From positions 1 to 39,812 of the forward strand of contig JAHIVH010000048.1 of the NCBI GenBank assembly GCA_018816735.1: a DNA stretch of 39,812 nucleotides, written 5' to 3'. This document shows, piece by piece, positions 36,678 to 39,812 of the stretch. The translations under genes were made by a program, and so were the position numbers. The DNA is from Pseudomonadota bacterium (GTDB taxonomy: Bacteria > Desulfobacterota > Desulfobacteria > Desulfobacterales > JAHIVH01). The notes under the pieces are model-generated. The model was given only the letters and a program-made list of their open reading frames with translations, was not told where the DNA came from and ran no database searches. The first letter of the stretch is position 1. The number at the start of each line of letters is the position of its first letter.

Positions 36678-38237
36678 TTACCGTTTCTTTCGTCGGATAA
36701 TTTTTTTCTTTTTTTTGGGCTGTTCACCGCCGGGCGACATTGCACCAATAGGCTGTCTGGGGGTCTGAGGATCTTGTATGCCCTGCTGGTTGAATGAGCA
36801 TACGGCTCGTGGGCATTTTAATCCGAAAAGGCCATCAGGCAAGGTAAATTCAACCAGATATGGATTCTTGCATAACGGGCATTGGAAATGGTAGGGTTTT
36901 GACCAGCTGACAAATTTGCATGTTTTATTTGTACAGGCAAAATATTCTTTTTCCTTTTCTGTTTTTTCAGAAACGATTTTTCCGATACTGCAGACGGGAC
37001 AGGGCATGGCAAGTTCTGCTTCGAATGCGGCAATTTTATCTTCTATGCTTAAAACTTCATCCGTATCTTCTTCTGTTTCCTCACTGTCTTCTTCTTTTTC
37101 ATGGGCAGCCTTTAACTCAGCTTCCTTGGCCTCAAGCTCGGCTTCTTTAGCGGCCATTTGAGCTTCTCTGGCCGCAATCTGAGATGCTCTCAACTCCGCT
37201 TCCTTCAAAACGATTTCCGCTTCCCTGGCCGCAAGTTCCGCTTTTTTTATTTCCCCTTCCTTTTCAGCAATTTCCTTTTTCCTTCGTTCCAGTTCGAGGT
37301 TTGCCTCTTCAGCCTTCCTGAGCTCTTCTTCGCGCTTTCGAATCTCCTCTTTTTTCTGCTCAAGTTCAATAGCGGCCTGCGTTGCTTCTTTGACTGCAGC
37401 GGAATTGGGTATATCGGCTTCTCCGTGTTCCCTTCTGGGAAAAAGTTCCTTGACCTGAGATACGGCGGCACTTTTTTGTTGGGAAGGCTCTCTTACGGCT
37501 AGGGTTCTGAGACTGGCCAGTTTCTGCACGTTGGTTCTTTTTAATTTTTCTGCTGCCGCCAATGATTCCTTGCTGATTTTAAATGTGGTGGCTGTCTTTT
37601 TTATCGTTTCTTTTTCTTCATCTTTAAGATTCTGTTTTGAGATGGCAACGCCGCGTGAAACAAGCGTTTGCTCAAAATTGCTCAGATTCTCTTTAAGCTC
37701 TTTGCGACCTGACAGAATCTCATCGATACATTGAATGATGTAAGCGACCAGATTCAACCCCGGCATTCCGGAAAAAAGATTATCAATAAATTTCACAAGG
37801 GCCAGTGTTGAAATCTGGGCACTGTATTTTTCTTCCTGGTCGATGCCCACGTAACCTAACTTTACAAGGGTTTCAAATGTCTCCATGAGGTCGTCGTCCA
37901 ATTCAAGGCCGATATCGTTCAAATCATTCAAAAAGGTCTCTCGTATATATCGACGGGGTGGTGAATTGGGGAAATTTTTGATTTCCCTGTCGCGTTCAAC
38001 CAGGAGAACCAGACAGGCCACCGTGCACGTGTCGAACTGCAATCGGGATTCGGTATCTATCTCAATCAATCGGAGAATATGCTTATTCAATACATTGTCA
38101 AATTGTGACCGGACTTTCTTGTATTCCGCCAGAGCAACAGTTTTTTCTTTTTCATCATTTTTTTCGGTTTCTACATCTGTTCCATTCGCATGTTCTTCAT
38201 TTTCCGGGACTTGATTTTCTTTGGATTCTTCGCTCAT
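36678..38237 (-). CDS. Coiled-coil protein with C-terminal zinc ribbons
   Basis: 519 residues, not assigned to a named family. It begins with an acidic linker (ESKENQVPENEEHANG), then a helical domain (about 35-230, FDNVLNKHILRLIEIDTESR). A long Glu/Ala/Lys coiled coil follows (about 275-395, with repeated KEAEL and AREAE units). Two zinc-ribbon-like modules come next: CPVC-x(n)-CTNKTC and CPLC-x(n)-CPRAVC (about 410-490), like the C4 fingers at the end of topoisomerase I. The extreme C-terminus is basic (KKKKKIIRRKKR), suggesting nucleic-acid contact. Its start is about 115 bases beyond the end of the preceding small gene on the same strand. No secretion signal is present; it is cytoplasmic. 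The function is unknown. Confidence 0.75.
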   Translation of the reverse strand: MSEESKENQVPENEEHANGTDVETEKNDEKEKTVALAEYKKVRSQFDNVLNKHILRLIEIDTESRLQFDTCTVACLVLLVERDREIKNFPNSPPRRYIRETFLNDLNDIGLELDDDLMETFETLVKLGYVGIDQEEKYSAQISTLALVKFIDNLFSGMPGLNLVAYIIQCIDEILSGRKELKENLSNFEQTLVSRGVAISKQNLKDEEKETIKKTATTFKISKESLAAAEKLKRTNVQKLASLRTLAVREPSQQKSAAVSQVKELFPRREHGEADIPNSAAVKEATQAAIELEQKKEEIRKREEELRKAEEANLELERRKKEIAEKEGEIKKAELAAREAEIVLKEAELRASQIAAREAQMAAKEAELEAKEAELKAAHEKEEDSEETEEDTDEVLSIEDKIAAFEAELAMPCPVCSIGKIVSEKTEKEKEYFACTNKTCKFVSWSKPYHFQCPLCKNPYLVEFTLPDGLFGLKCPRAVCSFNQQGIQDPQTPRQPIGAMSPGGEQPKKKKKIIRRKKR

Positions 38238-38353
38238 TTTAATATATTCCGAAAATTAAATTTGTGTTAACTGTTTAACCATACGTTTTGCTTTTTCGCA
38301 TGGCAGCCCATTCAACTCCATTACATCCCCGATAAACAGCGTTAAACAGCCAA

Positions 38354-38698
38354 TCAGATTGACAAGTCAAGATCATCGGCTGATAAATCAGTATTTGATG
38401 CTTTTCCCGACGAGCCATCATTAGAATCATCTGAATGCGGGGTGCCGATATCAATACATTCACCCTGCCTGTTAAACAACACAGATAATGAAACCCTTAT
38501 TTTAAAATCCAACTTATAGGCAATCTCGTTTTTATGAACGATAATGTCGCCTTTTTGATATTCGATGTCATCTTCCAGTTCGATTTGATGTTTATTTTTG
38601 ATAATTTCTTCAATTGAGTCCCAGTTCAAATCACCAGTGATTGTATCGATCAGTTCTTTTTCACTTTCTTTTATGTTTTTGGCATCTGTGATTTTCAA
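38354..38698 (-). CDS. Small acidic hypothetical protein, TTG start
   Basis: 114 residues from a TTG (38698-38696) with AAGGAG five bases upstream; no better start exists. The sequence is mixed helical/beta (SEKELIDTITGDLNWDSIEEI, ELEDDIEYQKGDIIVHKNEIAYKLDFKIRVSLSVLFNRQG) and ends in a Ser/Asp-rich tail (SDDSNDGSSGKASN, SADDLDLSI). I do not recognise a family. It lies upstream of the coiled-coil/zinc-ribbon gene on the same strand, and is divergent from the acidic-repeat gene with a 187-base shared promoter region, so a functional link is possible. Confidence 0.7.
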   Translation of the reverse strand: MKITDAKNIKESEKELIDTITGDLNWDSIEEIIKNKHQIELEDDIEYQKGDIIVHKNEIAYKLDFKIRVSLSVLFNRQGECIDIGTPHSDDSNDGSSGKASNTDLSADDLDLSI

Positions 38699-38747
38699 TA
38701 GGTCTCCTTGGACATTTTCTTTTAGATGTTAAATAATTAACACAAAA

Positions 38748-38776
38748 TTTACTTTTTGCAAAGATTCATTTATAAT
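38748..38776 (+). promoter_or_regulatory. Sigma-70 promoter of the acidic-repeat gene
   Basis: TTTACT (38748-38753), a 17-base spacer and a perfect TATAAT (38771-38776). The predicted leader of about 100 bases includes a short hairpin GGGTT/AACCC just after the start point. Confidence 0.75.
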
Positions 38777-38885
38777 GTCCCGGGTTCAATTGAGGATTCA
38801 ACCCTTTAATTTTCTTCTGTATATTATTGGGGGATATTAGCAAAACATATAAATTATTGATTTTGAATTGTTTTCGGAGATAGCT

Positions 38886-39812
38886 GTGGCCCATACAATA
38901 ACCCTGTCAGGTATAAATCAAGCGGTTACCAATCTTGAGTACAAAAATGCCCGTGCCTATAAATACCGTCTGGTCCAGTTTATTCTGAAACACTACGACA
39001 ATGAGGCCGCCCTGAAAGAACTGGCGGAAATTGATCAGGATTCCATTATCAGCTATGTTTGGGAAATAGAAAACGATTCTGAAGCCCTGCACTCGAAAAG
39101 AAGGAACCTGATCAGTCTGAGATCGTCGATCAATAACGACCTGAATAGCTTATACAGCATAAAAAAAAATCCTGAAGGTATTATCATCAGCCCGACAAAT
39201 ATTTTTGAAATGTCAGACCAGGCAAAAAGTAATCTTCTTCATTCATTTACCAATTCCATCCAGACCGAAGGTGAAGTTGACCTTAATAAAATATCTGAAG
39301 TCTTGAAAGTCATCAGTGATTTCCTGGCGGAAATGGATGAAACATCCGAGGATGAAGATACCAAGGATATTATTGAAAAAATCAAAGCCATATTGAAACG
39401 CCTCTCCAAGAATATATTTGATGATGAAGAGGATGAAGATGAAGAGATTGATGTTGTCGAACTCGATGAAGACGAAGATATCGAAGAAATTGAGGTTGAT
39501 GAGGATGAGGAGATAGAGAAAATTGAAATCGACGATGATGAGGACCTTGATGTGATCGAACTCGATGAAGATGAAGATATCGAGGAGATTGAGGTCGACG
39601 AGGATGAGGAGATAGAGGAAATTGAAATCGACGATGATGAGGACCTTGATGTGATCGAACTCGATGAAGATGACGATATCGAGGAAATTGAGATTGATGA
39701 GGATGAGGAGATAGAGAAAATTGAAATCGACGATGATGAGGACCTTGATGTGATCGAACTCGATGAAGATGAAGATATCGAGGAGATTGAGGTCGACGAG
39801 GATGAGGAGATA
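38886..39812 (+). CDS. Acidic 11-residue-repeat protein, N-terminal fragment (runs off window)
   Basis: The frame opens at GTG 38886 with CGGAGA about six bases upstream and stays open to the window end, 309 codons. Residues 1-188 are helical with no recognised domain (INQAVTNLEYKNARAYKYRL; EVLKVISDFLAEMD; IIEKIKAILKRLSKN), then turn acidic. From residue 189 the protein consists of an 11-residue repeat, roughly [DE]-x-I-E-[LVI]-D-[ED]-D-[ED]-[DE]-[IL], grouped in threes (33 residues, 99 bp). No signal peptide or membrane segment is present. It shares a divergent promoter region with a small acidic protein. The start is GTG and the repeat copy number is unknown because the window cuts it. I do not recognise a family. 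Confidence 0.85.
   Translation, partial: MAHTITLSGINQAVTNLEYKNARAYKYRLVQFILKHYDNEAALKELAEIDQDSIISYVWEIENDSEALHSKRRNLISLRSSINNDLNSLYSIKKNPEGIIISPTNIFEMSDQAKSNLLHSFTNSIQTEGEVDLNKISEVLKVISDFLAEMDETSEDEDTKDIIEKIKAILKRLSKNIFDDEEDEDEEIDVVELDEDEDIEEIEVDEDEEIEKIEIDDDEDLDVIELDEDEDIEEIEVDEDEEIEEIEIDDDEDLDVIELDEDDDIEEIEIDEDEEIEKIEIDDDEDLDVIELDEDEDIEEIEVDEDEEI
39450..39812 (+). repeat. Tandem 99-bp repeat (3.7 units to window end)
   Basis: Units begin at 39450, 39549, 39648 and 39747, exactly 99 bases apart, each starting at a GATGT codon pair. Units differ by a few synonymous or conservative changes (K/E, V/I, E/D swaps), so they are recent duplications of a coding unit. The array continues beyond the window. 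Confidence 0.95.

Noticed and set aside
36916..37502. Plus-strand frames rich in Phe/Leu/Ser opposite the zinc-ribbon gene
   Set aside because: They are the mirror of the Glu/Ala/Lys coiled coil and have no independent start signals.
38256..38321. 21-codon minus-strand frame (MELNGLPCEKAKRMVKQL) between the small acidic gene and the zinc-ribbon gene
   Set aside because: Start context GGGGATGT-A-ATG is suggestive, but the frame is too short and has no family; it could be real but cannot be supported.
39450..39812. CRISPR array
   Set aside because: The 99-bp units are contiguous and in frame with a gene; there are no spacers, and no cas genes are near.

Overview
The window looks like chromosomal DNA of a Gram-negative, non-spore-forming bacterium of the Desulfobacterota (former Deltaproteobacteria), most likely a sulfate-reducer-type Desulfobacterales. 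The reasons are two PEP-CTERM proteins with a sigma-54 promoter, a GEMM-type cyclic-dinucleotide riboswitch, an MglA-type GTPase, PATAN/DUF4388 and receiver-TPR proteins, a spore-photoproduct-lyase-like radical SAM protein outside an endospore former, and low-to-moderate GC. The assignment is an inference from gene content; no rRNA is present.

Region 1 (1-12.0 kb) is a surface or secreted protein block. On the minus strand lie a truncated secreted protein, a PEP-CTERM protein with a cohesin-like look, and a two-gene unit. That unit encodes an FnIII protein with near-identical C-terminal repeats and a PASTA x5 / PKD x3 / dockerin-like protein. Its leader carries a GEMM-I-like riboswitch fused to an intrinsic terminator. 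Divergently on the plus strand is a 1773-residue secreted protein with an HExxH protease-like domain, a vWA domain with intact MIDAS, a CLCA-like beta-sandwich and thrombospondin-3-type calcium repeats. Two start codons in this block are moved inward from the longest frame on Shine-Dalgarno and signal-peptide grounds.

Region 2 (12.2-20.1 kb) begins with tRNA-Arg(UCU) on the minus strand. It is followed on the plus strand by an overlapping RpoH-like sigma factor and TPR lipoprotein, a LolB/DUF4292-like lipoprotein, and then, behind a strong sigma-70 promoter, an ABC-type substrate-binding protein and a large hybrid sensor kinase.

Region 3 (20.1-26.7 kb, minus) is probably one long transcription unit from a sigma-70 promoter near 26.7 kb. 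Its genes are a TPR protein with a degenerate PilZ-like domain, an MglA-like GTPase, DUF4388 plus a cyclic-nucleotide-binding-like domain, purC, a ParB-like protein, an SPL-like radical SAM protein, and a secreted SNase with a C-terminal zinc-site-like tail. Region 4 (26.8-32.6 kb, minus) is the housekeeping cluster ispF-cysS-uvrB-uvrC.

Region 5 (32.6-36.7 kb, plus) has a PEP-CTERM gene behind a well-spaced sigma-54 promoter with an upstream palindrome. A receiver-TPR protein, a GAF histidine kinase and a hotdog thioesterase follow. Region 6 (36.7-39.8 kb) holds a coiled-coil/zinc-ribbon protein and a small TTG-initiated protein on the minus strand. Divergently, a GTG-initiated gene runs off the window end while encoding perfect 99-bp tandem units built from an 11-residue acidic repeat.

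The best candidates for something undescribed are the acidic 11-residue-repeat protein with its neighbours, the riboswitch-controlled adhesin-like operon facing the giant protease-vWA protein, and the MglA/PilZ-like/cNMP-like operon with DNA-repair-type genes at its distal end.
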